Assembly: GCF_900637295.1 (NCBI RefSeq)
Contig: NZ_LR134363.1
Span: forward strand, 806,001 to 870,000
Source of the DNA: Actinomyces slackii
GTDB taxonomy: Bacteria > Actinomycetota > Actinomycetes > Actinomycetales > Actinomycetaceae
DNA length: 64,000 bases
Direction: 5' to 3'
In this document: in pieces, positions 26,226-35,333 of the stretch
How the letters are laid out: each line of letters begins with the position of its first letter
Position numbering within the stretch: position 1 is the stretch's first letter
The notes under the pieces: model-generated
What the model saw: only the letters and a program-made list of their open reading frames with translations
Told to the model about the DNA's origin: nothing
Database searches by the model: none
Translations under genes and position numbers: made by a program

Positions 26226-27497
26226 TCAGCCTCCTGGAGTCATGGTGACGGTGGTGCGGAAGATCTCTGGAGCGTCGTCCGGATGACGAATGACCTCGAT
26301 CGGGCCGGTGCTGAGTGAGCCGTCCGTGGAGATCCAGGCCGCCGGATTCTCGGCGTCGGGGAGGGGCGTGAGAAGCCAGGCTCGTCCTGAGGGAATGACC
26401 GCCTCTTCCACCTCGTGCCCGGTGATATCCGTGGTGGCGCCGGACTCCAGGTTGATGAGCTCGCGGCGGACCGTCGCCCAAGCAGGGTCCCGTGGGGGCG
26501 GCGCGGTCTCGCCGTCGGCCAGGCGCTCAATGGCGCCGGAGGGGCGGATGGCAGTCACGCGGTCATAGGTCTCACGGAGCTTGCCGCTGGCCGGGTCGCT
26601 GAGCGTGATGTGTGACAGGGTGCAGCGTTCCCCGACGCCGGCATTGCAGGGGTATCTCTCCTTCATGGCGGATTGGATCACGCCCCGGGACGTGGCGCCG
26701 GCCAGCCAGCCGGTGGATGCCCATGAGTCGGCCGGGGCCTTCGTGTCCGTCAGTGAGTATGAGTGGACCGAGCCGCCGTCGGGGTGAAGGGTGGAGGAGG
26801 TCTGCACCAGAAGGACATCGTTGGTCAGCGCCTGGCCCAGAACATTGGAGTCCTTCGTCTCCACAGTGCGGATGACGTCTCCGGTGCGCGTGGACAGCAC
26901 GATGATGGTCTGGGAGAGCGGCTGGGAGCGTTGGAGCTCCAGCCGCAGAGCCAGGTGCTCGCCATCGGGGCTTGTCTGGACGGTCTGAAAAACGAGAGTG
27001 TCCATGTCGTCGAAGCTCGACTCTGCGTATCTGTCAGCGGAATCGAGGTCGGGATGGATGTCGCGATGCCAGCGGACCTCACCAGTGCTCGGATCCAGCG
27101 CATAGACGGAGGCGTCGGATGTGCGCTCGTCGCCGTCCTGCGTATCGCGATCCTGATGGGGGTTGATGGCGATCGGCCCATAGGGGGTGGCCGCCAAGGC
27201 GATGGGACCATCCTCGGTGCCAACCCTCAATCCCCAGGATGTAGCCGGATCCGTCGACGCAGGCACGGGCTGCCGTCCTTGTATTGCCGGGTGGCCCTGA
27301 GTGCTCAGCGTTCCCGGGTCCGCGGGAATCGCCGACGCCGTTGGCTGCGGATCGTCGAGGGAGTGCGGGTCGTCGAAGCGCGGTTTGGTCTTCCAGCCGA
27401 CGAATCCCGCCAGCACCAAGGCGAGCACGCAGATGAGGGAGGTCCAGCCCAGTCGGATGGTCATGGGGCTCCGCTGAATCGGAGTGTGCGCCGCCAT
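26226..27497 (-). CDS. Propeller array type B, member B4
   Basis: 423-aa type B protein, closest to B5. The N-terminal helix is at about 17-33 (LICVLALVLAGFVGW), followed by a Pro/Asp-rich linker. Blades YALDPSTGEVRWHRDIHP near 135 and IVLSTRTGDVIRTVETK near 200. The cysteine pair is wider here (CNAGVGERC). Other shared elements are LTDTKAPADSWASTGWLAG and the closing FRTTVTMTPGG. ATG start 1 nt after the A5 stop, so it is the second gene of the A5-led operon. The pairing of A5 with B4 mirrors that of A6 with B5, so A and B subfamilies have been inherited together. Confidence 0.72.
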   Translation of the reverse strand: MAAHTPIQRSPMTIRLGWTSLICVLALVLAGFVGWKTKPRFDDPHSLDDPQPTASAIPADPGTLSTQGHPAIQGRQPVPASTDPATSWGLRVGTEDGPIALAATPYGPIAINPHQDRDTQDGDERTSDASVYALDPSTGEVRWHRDIHPDLDSADRYAESSFDDMDTLVFQTVQTSPDGEHLALRLELQRSQPLSQTIIVLSTRTGDVIRTVETKDSNVLGQALTNDVLLVQTSSTLHPDGGSVHSYSLTDTKAPADSWASTGWLAGATSRGVIQSAMKERYPCNAGVGERCTLSHITLSDPASGKLRETYDRVTAIRPSGAIERLADGETAPPPRDPAWATVRRELINLESGATTDITGHEVEEAVIPSGRAWLLTPLPDAENPAAWISTDGSLSTGPIEVIRHPDDAPEIFRTTVTMTPGG

Positions 27498-27498
27498 C

Positions 27499-29613
27499 TC
27501 ATTTCACCCCCACAATGGTGATCTCCGCAGGGCGGTCACTGACTCCTTCATGAGAGGTCTCCAGAACGAGGGTCGAGGCTCCCGGAGCGCTCAGAGCCTG
27601 CACGTTGAACAGATCCCAGCTGAAATCCTCCACCAGGCTTCGGGGCGGCTCGTCCATGATGCGCCAAGAGCCGTAGATCTCAGTAGGAGCAAGGGGGATT
27701 GCCAGAGGCTGGGCTCCATTGGACGGCGCCACAGTCAGGACGGTGTCGCTGACCGCTTGGCCATAGGCTGGGCCGTACAGGAAGAACAGCGCTGTGCCCA
27801 TGCTGGTGCTCTGATTGGCGGGGACGGCCGTGCGCGTGACCGGGTCGAGGGCGGTGTCCGTCTGGGGCACGATCCTCGATGCGGTGTGGCCCTCGCCGTT
27901 GTCTGTCGCGTGCTCTGCCGGCGTGAGCATGATGAGAGTCCCAGCCACAGTTGAGGCCAGGCGACCCGGCCCCAGTCCTGTGCCCAGGTGAACTCGGGAT
28001 TCGGCGGCTACATCCTCCGGCTGCTCGACATCCCGCGCTGGCATAGCGGCTGCGATCTCATCGATGTTGACCGCGGTCATCGTCCATAGCCTTTGATCCG
28101 AGTCTGAGCCTTGTCCGTCTGCGGTGCACAGCGACGTCCAACCTGCTTCAATGATCGGCCCATAGGCTTTGATGGCGTACTGCCCGCATACATTCCCGAG
28201 GCCGATCCGCCTGCTGAGGTCCGAGTCGGGAACTAAAAGGTAGTCGGTGCGTTCGGGATCGTCGCCGTAGTTGCGCATCATGAAGGTGGAGTGTCCTGCG
28301 GTGCCCGTGTACGCGGTGCCTGTGTCGTTTTCGTCAGGTACAAGCTCCTCGGAGGTGAACCGTTCTAGGAGAGCGCCATCCTTCAGGGAGAACACGTCGG
28401 TTCCCAGGAGGGCCGCCGAATCAGTGAGTTGAAGCGCAGGGGTCGGGCCTGAGGCGTCGGTCGTGGTGATCCGGCGCTGCGCCGTCACCGTGCCAGTGAT
28501 GGTGTCCAGGACAACCGCGGTGAAGCCGACGATGCTCTCGAAGCGCTTATCGACGGTCCTCACGAGAACAGCGACGTGCCGGCGGTCTGGACTGCTCACC
28601 AGCACGTAGGTCGAGTCGAGCTCGCTGCGTGCGTAACTGCCATCGGAGATCTGATAACTCCACAGGAGTGAGCCATCCTCGCCGTTGAGTGCTCGGACGC
28701 CCTCGGCTGTCAGCATGATGGGGCCGCGTGCGCCGGCAGCCAGACTCATACGACCTGTGGCCATGAGCGTCGTCGACCAGGCGACCCGTGTGGGGGCGGT
28801 GGTTGGTGTGGTCGGCAGGGAGCCCTCGCTGACGGGGTCGGCCGGGTTCTGGATGGCGCGGAAACTGAGATCGGGCGAGGGGATGGCGGCGCCGACCAGG
28901 GCGATGACCAGGGCAACGGCGGCAGCTGGCGCGCAGGCGGCCAGAAGGAGCGGGATCCAGGTCAGCGGCTTGGCATGTGGCAGGGTGGCAGTCTGCTCCA
29001 CGGCGTCAGCGAGTCGCGGCTCGGAGTCGTGAGCCTCCTCGTCGGTGCCGGCGCCCTTGGATGAAGCCAATGTGGCCAGCAATGGCGGGTAGAGGACCAT
29101 GTAGCTCTCCCGGGTCCGGATCCTGGGGGAACGGAGTGGCTTCGCCGAAGCCAGGAGGGCCAGGTGGATCTCCCGAGCCCTGAACATCGTCCAGCCAATA
29201 CCCAAGAGAACGATGGAGGCCCCGATCTGAAGGGGCAGGCGCAGGCGCGTGCCATCGGCCTGGTATGCGGCCCACCACGGGTTGACCAACGGGATGCAAA
29301 GGATGACGGCGGCGACGATGGGCGCACTGAGGAGAATGACGTCATTGCGCAGGTGGTGTCCCGGCGGCTTGAGGTGGGGAAGCCGCACGAACAGGATCCC
29401 TATGAAGCCGGCGAGGATGACCAGTGCGGTTGTGTCCTCACGAAAATCGCCAGGCAGCTCGCCTGCCCGCCATTGGATGAGTGTGGCGATGAGGAGCATG
29501 ATCCCAGCGGCTACGGCCCCTCCGCCGGCAGCGCCGAAGACGGAGGCCGCCAAGCTCGGCGGCGGAAGAGTGCTGGCAGTGCGCTCTGCATGCGACTCAG
29601 GGGAGGCGACCAC
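27499..29613 (-). CDS. Propeller array type A, member A5 (first gene of nine-gene operon)
   Basis: 704 aa, most similar to A6. The longer N-terminal cytoplasmic tail (VASPESHAERTASTLPPP) and a long cytoplasmic loop between helices 4 and 5 (about 165-225) account for the extra length. Helices lie at about 28-48, 63-80, 92-112, 128-148 and 228-248. Blade ALNGEDGSLLWSYQI near 310. Cysteine pair GNVC/TSLC is present, but the terminal PGC is PGA, as in A6. The GTG start has no ribosome site; a -10 element ends 8 nt upstream, indicating a leaderless transcript. Genes downstream (B4 to A1) have gaps of 1-6 nt, so all nine are probably one transcript of about 15 kb. Confidence 0.74.
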   Translation of the reverse strand: MVASPESHAERTASTLPPPSLAASVFGAAGGGAVAAGIMLLIATLIQWRAGELPGDFREDTTALVILAGFIGILFVRLPHLKPPGHHLRNDVILLSAPIVAAVILCIPLVNPWWAAYQADGTRLRLPLQIGASIVLLGIGWTMFRAREIHLALLASAKPLRSPRIRTRESYMVLYPPLLATLASSKGAGTDEEAHDSEPRLADAVEQTATLPHAKPLTWIPLLLAACAPAAAVALVIALVGAAIPSPDLSFRAIQNPADPVSEGSLPTTPTTAPTRVAWSTTLMATGRMSLAAGARGPIMLTAEGVRALNGEDGSLLWSYQISDGSYARSELDSTYVLVSSPDRRHVAVLVRTVDKRFESIVGFTAVVLDTITGTVTAQRRITTTDASGPTPALQLTDSAALLGTDVFSLKDGALLERFTSEELVPDENDTGTAYTGTAGHSTFMMRNYGDDPERTDYLLVPDSDLSRRIGLGNVCGQYAIKAYGPIIEAGWTSLCTADGQGSDSDQRLWTMTAVNIDEIAAAMPARDVEQPEDVAAESRVHLGTGLGPGRLASTVAGTLIMLTPAEHATDNGEGHTASRIVPQTDTALDPVTRTAVPANQSTSMGTALFFLYGPAYGQAVSDTVLTVAPSNGAQPLAIPLAPTEIYGSWRIMDEPPRSLVEDFSWDLFNVQALSAPGASTLVLETSHEGVSDRPAEITIVGVK

Positions 29614-29621
29614 GACATCGG

Positions 29622-29651
29622 ATCATGTCATGTGTGGCAGGGCATTGTCTG
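29622..29651 (-). promoter_or_regulatory. Promoter of the A5-led propeller operon
   Basis: CAGACA (-35, 29646-29651), 18-nt spacer, CATGAT (-10, 29622-29627), then 8 nt to the GTG of A5. The spacer shares TGCCCT and CACATG with the A6 promoter at the same positions, so the two operon heads derive from one ancestral promoter. Confidence 0.6.
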
Positions 29652-29763
29652 AGAAATAGTCAGTAGAATGTGAAAGCAATCGGGGGTCTGCCGGCCTGCT
29701 GGGCCACGGCGGACAGTGCTGTCAGGCCCGCCGGCGGGACCAGACTGGATGACACTCCCCGCA

Positions 29764-29876
29764 TCCACGAACTGCACCCACGAATCGTGTGAACGGGACG
29801 AGCCGGGGAGGCCCGGTCGTCAACGTCGTGGAGTGCTGAGGAGGCGATTGCGCGGCGTGCCCGCCTCAGCCCTCGG
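29764..29876. repeat. Left copy of the IS target duplication (113 bp)
   Basis: These 113 bp are identical to 31504-31616 on the other side of the insertion sequence. The repeat starts at TCCACGAACTGC and ends at CAGCCCTCGG, which is the last few codons of B5. So the duplicated target included the 3' end of B5. Long, variable target duplications are a documented peculiarity of IS1634/IS1549-type elements. The remaining 112 bp between this copy and the A5 promoter are non-coding. Confidence 0.85.
29798..29839 (+). pseudogene. Possible remnant of an sdaA 3' end
   Basis: Read in frame this stretch gives TSRGGPVVNVVEC and a stop, against [13 protein letters not shown] and stop at the end of the intact serine dehydratase at 14128-14169. 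Upstream of TSRGG there is no further similarity. It has the same orientation as sdaA and lies just beyond the far end of the nine-gene propeller operon, so the operon is bracketed by two sdaA 3' ends. The IS target duplication has copied the remnant again at 31538-31579. The match is short but includes the stop codon. Confidence 0.55.
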
Positions 29877-31503
29877 CCTGACTTGGCTCATGGTGGGGGG
29901 TGGTTGGTGGTCTGGGTGGTGTTGTTCGTTGGGATTGCTGGGGTTGTGTGGGTGGGGTTGCGCACTAACGTGGGGGTATGAGTCCGTATGTTCGCACGGT
30001 CAGGACGGCGTCGGGGGCCCGGGCGGTTCAGATCGTGTACTCGTCTCGGCGGGGGTCGCGCAGTATTGAGCACATCGGCTCGGCTCATGATGATGCCCAG
30101 CTCGAGGCGCTCAAGGCGGTCGCGGCCCAGCGCTTGAGCGCTGGCCAGCTCAGCCTCGATCTGGCGGGTGTCAGCGGCTTGGAGCCGAGAACGGGCGCAG
30201 CGGTGGTGCCGATCACCTCGAGTCGGATGGGGGTGCTCCTGGAGGCCCTGGACGCGGCCTGGCGGGCGGTGGGCCTGGAGGGGCTGGAAGGGGCCGATGA
30301 GGTCTTCCGCCAGCTGGTGATGGCCCGGCTGATCGAGCCGACCAGCAAGAAGGACTGGCTGCGGGTGCTCTGCGAGGCGGGTGTCGCCCCGGTGTCCTAT
30401 GCCACGGTCAAGCGCCATCTGCCCCGATACGCCACCGGGGAGTTCGCCCGGGGCCTGGCGCGCCTGCTGGCCCGGCATGCCCGTATCGAGCGAGGCTGCC
30501 TGGTCCTGTTCGATGTCACGACCCTGTACTTCGAGACCGACAGCGCCGACGGCTTCCGCGAGCCGGGCTTTTCCAAGGAGAGGCGCCTGGAGCCCCAGAT
30601 CACGGTCGGGCTGCTGACCGACCAGGCCGGCTTTCCCCTCCAGGCCGGGGCCTTTGAGGGCAACAAGGCCGAGACTGCCACCATGATCCCGATGATCAAG
30701 TCCTTCATGGAGGCCTACAGCATCGATGATGTCGTGGTGGTGGCCGATGCCGGGATGATCAGCGCCGCCAACAAGCGGGCCCTGGAGGAGGCGGGCCTGT
30801 CCTACATCCTGGGCTCGCGCACATCGCGCGTCCCCCACGTCATTGACTCCTGGATCCAGGCCCATCCCGACCAGGACATCCCCGATGGGCTGACCCTGGC
30901 CCAGCCCTGGCCCGCGGGCCCCACCGATCACCGCCTTGATGAGACCATCTTCTACCGCTACAGCGCGCACCGGGCCCGGCGCGCGCTGCGTGGAATCGAT
31001 ACCCAGGTCGCCAAGGCCGTTAAGGCCGTCGCGGGCGAGATCCCGGTCAAGCGCAACCGCTTCGTGCGCCTGAGTGGCGCTACCAGGAGCGTCAACCGCG
31101 ATCTGGAGCAGCGGGCCCGGGCCCTGGCCGGCTGGAAGGGCTATGTCACCAACCTGCCCAACCCCGACCCTGAAACGATTATCAGCGCCTATCACCGTCT
31201 TTACAATATTGAGAAATCATTTCGCATGTCCAAGCATGACTTGGCGGCACGCCCAATCTATCATCGTCTGCGCCAGTCGATTGAGGCCCACCTGACCATC
31301 GTCACCGCGGCCCTGGCCATGGCCCACTGGCTGGAGACCACCACCGGATGGTCCATCAAACGACTCATCACCACCACACGCCGCTACCGCACCATCACCA
31401 TCAACATCAACGGGCACACCCTCACCGCCGCCGACCCCCTCCCACCAGACCTCACACCAATCCTCGACACCATCCACCACGACACTAAATGAGCCAAGTC
31501 AGG
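29877..31503 (+). mobile_element. IS1634-family insertion sequence (1,627 bp, complete)
   Basis: Terminal inverted repeats CCTGACTTGGCTCAT at 29877-29891 and its exact complement at 31489-31503 bound a single transposase gene. A 113-bp direct duplication flanks the element on both sides (29764-29876 and 31504-31616). Intact ends, an intact transposase and identical target copies all point to a recent insertion. It sits between the end of the A6-B5 operon and the promoter of the A5 operon, and breaks neither. Confidence 0.92.
29978..31492 (+). CDS. IS1634-family DDE transposase
   Basis: 504-aa transposase of the IS4-like superfamily. The catalytic acidic residues are visible: first Asp in LFDVTTLYFET near 187, second Asp in VVVADAGMIS near 256, and Glu in the YxxEK-type motif LYNIEKSFRMSKHDL near 415. 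The N-terminal region (about 1-110) is typical of the IS1634 branch. The gene spans nearly the whole element and ends 11 nt before the right end, so the stop codon abuts the terminal repeat. No frameshift or internal stop is present, so the element is probably active. Confidence 0.93.
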   Translation: MSPYVRTVRTASGARAVQIVYSSRRGSRSIEHIGSAHDDAQLEALKAVAAQRLSAGQLSLDLAGVSGLEPRTGAAVVPITSSRMGVLLEALDAAWRAVGLEGLEGADEVFRQLVMARLIEPTSKKDWLRVLCEAGVAPVSYATVKRHLPRYATGEFARGLARLLARHARIERGCLVLFDVTTLYFETDSADGFREPGFSKERRLEPQITVGLLTDQAGFPLQAGAFEGNKAETATMIPMIKSFMEAYSIDDVVVVADAGMISAANKRALEEAGLSYILGSRTSRVPHVIDSWIQAHPDQDIPDGLTLAQPWPAGPTDHRLDETIFYRYSAHRARRALRGIDTQVAKAVKAVAGEIPVKRNRFVRLSGATRSVNRDLEQRARALAGWKGYVTNLPNPDPETIISAYHRLYNIEKSFRMSKHDLAARPIYHRLRQSIEAHLTIVTAALAMAHWLETTTGWSIKRLITTTRRYRTITININGHTLTAADPLPPDLTPILDTIHHDTK

Positions 31504-31616
31504 TCCACGAACTGCACCCACGAATCGTGTGAACGGGACGAGCCGGGGAGGCCCGGTCGTCAACGTCGTGGAGTGCTGAGGAGGCGATTGCGCGGCGTGC
31601 CCGCCTCAGCCCTCGG
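31504..31616. repeat. Right copy of the IS target duplication (113 bp)
   Basis: Identical to 29764-29876. The last 11 bp are the stop codon and final codons of B5, so the original B5 gene is still complete after the insertion. Confidence 0.85.
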
Positions 31617-32886
31617 CGCTCATGGTCATGGTGGTGCGGGTGAGGGCTGTTGTGTCCTCTTGGCGTTCGTGGTCGAACTCGATGGTCTCGACGGGGTCCG
31701 TGCTGACTGTCCCGTCTGGGCCGGTCCAGGCTGGTGGGAGCAGATCGGAGACCGGGGTGTCAGGGTCTGGTGCCGTGGCCAAGGGCGACAGCAGCCAGAT
31801 GTTGCCGGTGGGCGCAACCGCCCGGCTGACCCGGTATCCGGTGATGTCCGTGGTGGCACCGGTATCCAGGTTGACCAGCTCACGGCGGGCCGTGATCCAG
31901 GCGGGGTCGTTCGGTGGTGGGACCATCTGGTCGTCGGCCAGGCGCTCAATGACTCCTGAGGGCAGGATCAATGTCACCCGGTCGAAGGTCTGCTGGACTT
32001 GGCCGGTGACTGGGTCACTGATCGTCACAATCGACAAGAAGCACTCATCCCCGCTGAAGGCCGCGGTGCACGGTTCCCACTGGCGCGTGGCGGACTGGAT
32101 GACCCCCTGGGAGGTGGCGCCCACCAGCCACCCGGTCGACGGCCAGGCGCTGGCAGCATCCTTCGGGGAGGCCAGCGGGTACAGGGACACCGACCCTCCC
32201 TCAGGATGGTGCGTGGAGGAGGTCTGCACCACCAGCGCATCGTCGGTCAGGGCCAGCCCCAGCAGGTTCTCCCTGGTCTCCACACTGCGAACCACCTCAC
32301 CAGTACCGCTCGACAGCACAACCACAGTCTGAACAGGCGGCTGCAGCCCCTGGGGCTGCAGAGCCAGGGCCAGGTACTCACCATCGGGACTCGTCACCGC
32401 GCGGATCGACGTGGTGGAGCCCCACGTGAAGGTCAGGGCGGCGGGCTGGATGCTCCGTTGCCAGCGCAACTCACCAGTATCGGCATCCAGTGCGTAGATG
32501 GTGGCGACTTCTGGGAGCTCCTGGCCGTCTGCTGAGCTGCGGTACTCCTCAGGGGCAACAACGATCGGACCGTGAGGAGTCCCCATAAGGGAGGCGTCGC
32601 CCACGTCGCCCAGAGAGGTCGCCCAGGCAGTCGTCGTGTCGTCTGCAGCGACCGGCAGGGGTGTGACCTGCGCACCCGGTGTACCCGCTCCGCCCTGGGT
32701 CGCCAAGGTGCCCAGGTCCGTAGGAACAGCTGGTGATGCCTCCTCAAGACCGAGCGGACGGGGAGGTTTGGACACCGGCCTGAGGCACCAGCCGGCTGCG
32801 CCCACCAGGGCCGCGGTGAGAAGACAGGCCAGGGCGGCCACAGCCAGTCGTGTACGTAGGGTTCCGTTCAGCGAGGACGCAGCCAC
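31606..32886 (-). CDS. Propeller array type B, member B5
   Basis: 426-aa type B protein paired with A6. The helix lies at about 13-32 (LAVAALACLLTAALVGAAGW). Blades YALDADTGELRWQRSIQP near 138 and VVLSSGTGEVVRSVETR near 203. The cysteine pair is the widest of the set (CTAAFSGDEC near 282). It ends RTTMTMSAEG, close to the family ending. The GTG start lies 1 nt after the A6 stop, and a GGGGTGAG stretch inside A6 may serve as ribosome site. Its stop codon lies inside the IS target duplication, so insertion happened within its 3' end but the duplication preserved the gene. Confidence 0.72.
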   Translation of the reverse strand: MAASSLNGTLRTRLAVAALACLLTAALVGAAGWCLRPVSKPPRPLGLEEASPAVPTDLGTLATQGGAGTPGAQVTPLPVAADDTTTAWATSLGDVGDASLMGTPHGPIVVAPEEYRSSADGQELPEVATIYALDADTGELRWQRSIQPAALTFTWGSTTSIRAVTSPDGEYLALALQPQGLQPPVQTVVVLSSGTGEVVRSVETRENLLGLALTDDALVVQTSSTHHPEGGSVSLYPLASPKDAASAWPSTGWLVGATSQGVIQSATRQWEPCTAAFSGDECFLSIVTISDPVTGQVQQTFDRVTLILPSGVIERLADDQMVPPPNDPAWITARRELVNLDTGATTDITGYRVSRAVAPTGNIWLLSPLATAPDPDTPVSDLLPPAWTGPDGTVSTDPVETIEFDHERQEDTTALTRTTMTMSAEG

Positions 32887-32887
32887 G

Positions 32888-35026
32888 TCATCTCACCCCC
32901 ACGATGGTGATCTCAAAGGGGCCGCTTAAGAAGTCGGAGGTCACCAGGGCAATGACTGAAGCGCCAGGGGCCCCGACCACGTGACGGTAGTCGTCGTCAG
33001 GGAAGTATTCGTGGTCAGGGGAGGAGAAGATCTGGGTCGAGGTGAATGCGGCTGACACCGGCGGCGCGCCGTTGGACGGGGCGATGGTCAGGGTGTAGTC
33101 GGAGACGGGCTCGCCGTAGGGCAGGCCGGCAAAGGAGATCTCCGCGGTGGCGATACTGGCGGACTGGTCGGCGGGGAAGGCCGTGCGGGTAGCCGGGTCG
33201 AGAACCATGTGCACCTGGGGGTTGACCTCCGTCCTCGTGTCGCCGTAGGAGTCCTCCCACACCCTCCTGTCCTTCTCCGTGCGAGTGATGAGGGTGCCGC
33301 CAGCAGCAGAGGCGGCGCGATCCAGCCCCAGGCCCGTACCCAGGGGCACCTGGGAGCCGGACGGCACGTTCCCTGCGTCAACTTCCCCCTGCACCCCGGA
33401 GGCAGCGATCTCATCAATATTGACCGCAGTCATCGTCCAGGAGGTCGCGTGCGTGTCCGGATCCTCGGTGCCGCTTGTGCACAGCGCCGTCCAGCCCGCT
33501 TCAATCGTCGGCAGCTCAGATTTGACCGGTGGGCTGAGGAACTGGTCGCGGCACAGGCCCTTGAGCTCGGTCCGACGGGCCAGATCGGTCTCCGGGACCA
33601 GGTGGAGGGTGATCGAGTCCGCGTCAGTGCCGGCCACGACCAGGGTGGAGTGCCCGGCCGTGCCGGTGTAGTTGTACTCCGCCTCCTCTGGGGAGATCCG
33701 CCCCAGCAGGGAGCCGCCATCCAGGGAGATGACGTCCCGGCCCACCAGGGCGACCGAGTCGGTGAGCTGGACGCCAGGTGGGTTGTTGTAGTCATAGGCG
33801 TACTCGTGCTCAGCAGTGACCTCACCGGTGCCGGCGTCCAGGACCATGATGATGAAGCCACGGACGTTGTCGAAGCGCTCGTCCACCGACTCCAGGACCA
33901 CCGCCACGTGCCGGCGGTCCGGGCTGCTCACCAGGGTGTAGCGATAGTCGTCACCGACACGGTGCCCCTCATGGTCGGCGTTTGTCGCGTGGTAGGTCCA
34001 CAGGATGGAGCCGTCCTGCCCATCCAGGGCGCGTAGACCCTCGCCTGTCAGGAGGATGGGGCCACGGGTGCCCGCCACCATGGACATCTTGTCGTGATCG
34101 ACCCCCATGAGGGTCGTCGTCCAGGCGACCTGGGTGGGTGCGGCGGTTGGGACCGCCGGCAGCGAGTCCGGGTCGACGGCGTCGGCCCGGCGCCCAGTGG
34201 TCGTGGGGCTGATGTCGGGGAACGGGAGCACCGCGGCAGCCAGGGCACTCACCAGGGCAAGAACCAGAGCGACAGTGACGACGGGAGCGCAGGCTGCCAC
34301 AGGGAGCAGGACCCAGGACCGGGGCCGCCTGCGCAGAAGGACAGCGGTCTGACTGAGGGCGCCGGTGCTGTGCCCGGCTCCGGACTGGTTGGGTTTGGGA
34401 TTGTCGGAGTCAGGGCTGTCCGGCTCGGGGTCAGCTTTGACGGCATCGGTTGCGGCGGCGTTGGCGACCTCATGAGCCGTATCGTCGGCCTTCCCGGCCT
34501 CCTGAATCCCGGCCGCCTCGCCGGCCGGTGGCTGCGGGTGCAGGTCCAGGTAGATCCTCCGGGCGTTGATCAGGGTCCAGCCCACGCCGATCAGGATAAT
34601 GCCGGCGCCGACCATGACCGGCGTGAGCCGCCGGGTGCCGTCGTACTGGTAAGCGTTCCACCACGAGTAGGAGGGCAGCAGGCACAGGATGATCCCAGCC
34701 ATGGTGGGTGCGGCGAGCACGACGACGTCATTGAGCGGCCGCCGTTTCTTGCGCGCCAGGTGCGCGAGCCCCAGGACAAGGGCTGCCGCGAGCAGCGGGC
34801 CGAGCGTTGCGGCGGTCTCTGAGGGGGAGGGGGGCTTTGAGGCGGTCTCTGAGGCGGTCTTGGCAGAGGGCTCGATAACCTCCAGCGCCACGAGCGAGAG
34901 CCCCAGGAGAGAGATTCCCACGACCAGCGCGCCCATGCCTGCGGTGCCCAGGGCGGCTGCCGTCAGACTCGGTTCCTGGGGTGTGTGCTGTGTGGGCTCA
35001 ATGGTGGAGTCCGGGTTCTCATCCAT
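32888..35026 (-). CDS. Propeller array type A, member A6 (operon head)
   Basis: 712 aa, sister of A5. Helices lie at about 24-45, 70-88, 98-118, 128-148 and 232-258. Between helices 4 and 5 is a cytoplasmic loop of about 80 residues rich in Ala, Asp, Glu and Pro (GIQEAGKADDTAHEV and PDSDNPKPNQSGAG), much longer than in A1-A4. Blade ALDGQDGSILWTYHATN near 315. Cysteine pair GLC/TALC; terminal PGA. The ATG is preceded by no ribosome site but by a -10 element ending 7 nt upstream. Forms a two-gene operon with B5. Divergent from the DUF262 gene, from which it is separated by 307 nt. Confidence 0.74.
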   Translation of the reverse strand: MDENPDSTIEPTQHTPQEPSLTAAALGTAGMGALVVGISLLGLSLVALEVIEPSAKTASETASKPPSPSETAATLGPLLAAALVLGLAHLARKKRRPLNDVVVLAAPTMAGIILCLLPSYSWWNAYQYDGTRRLTPVMVGAGIILIGVGWTLINARRIYLDLHPQPPAGEAAGIQEAGKADDTAHEVANAAATDAVKADPEPDSPDSDNPKPNQSGAGHSTGALSQTAVLLRRRPRSWVLLPVAACAPVVTVALVLALVSALAAAVLPFPDISPTTTGRRADAVDPDSLPAVPTAAPTQVAWTTTLMGVDHDKMSMVAGTRGPILLTGEGLRALDGQDGSILWTYHATNADHEGHRVGDDYRYTLVSSPDRRHVAVVLESVDERFDNVRGFIIMVLDAGTGEVTAEHEYAYDYNNPPGVQLTDSVALVGRDVISLDGGSLLGRISPEEAEYNYTGTAGHSTLVVAGTDADSITLHLVPETDLARRTELKGLCRDQFLSPPVKSELPTIEAGWTALCTSGTEDPDTHATSWTMTAVNIDEIAASGVQGEVDAGNVPSGSQVPLGTGLGLDRAASAAGGTLITRTEKDRRVWEDSYGDTRTEVNPQVHMVLDPATRTAFPADQSASIATAEISFAGLPYGEPVSDYTLTIAPSNGAPPVSAAFTSTQIFSSPDHEYFPDDDYRHVVGAPGASVIALVTSDFLSGPFEITIVGVR

Positions 35027-35033
35027 CAGAGCG

Positions 35034-35063
35034 ATGATGACATGTGACTGAGGGCACTGTCAT
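35034..35063 (-). promoter_or_regulatory. Promoter of the A6-B5 propeller operon
   Basis: ATGACA (-35, 35058-35063), 18-nt spacer, CATCAT (-10, 35034-35039), 7 nt, then the ATG. Same layout as the A5 and A8 promoters. The remainder of the divergent gap (35064-35333) holds no gene that I can support. Confidence 0.6.
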
Positions 35064-35333
35064 CGGAATAGGCGCCCAATGGCTGCGTTCTGTGTGCATA
35101 GCGGATCCATCGCAGCATTCCTGGGTGGGACGGATCGTTCTTCTGCTCAGAGGGACTCGGGGAGTGCGTGGACAAGCGGGCGCGGGCGGCGTCGTCCGAC
35201 CCATGTGTGCCGCATCGTGCCCGAGATCCAGGTTTCGCCTCTGAGTCCCCCATGCGTGCACGGGGGAGCGAGGCAGGGGAGCGGGGGCGCTGGGCTCGCG
35301 GATCATGTCCGTGCCTCCTGGCATCATGGGTTC

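Noticed and set aside
29764..31616. The 113-bp direct repeat as attachment sites of a larger integrative element
   Set aside because: It abuts perfect 15-bp terminal repeats of an IS1634-type element, so a target duplication explains it fully.
35064..35333. Upstream extension of the DUF262 protein to 35079
   Set aside because: The extra 85 residues are Ser/Arg/Gly-rich with no family similarity; the DUF262 domain starts soon after ATG 35334.
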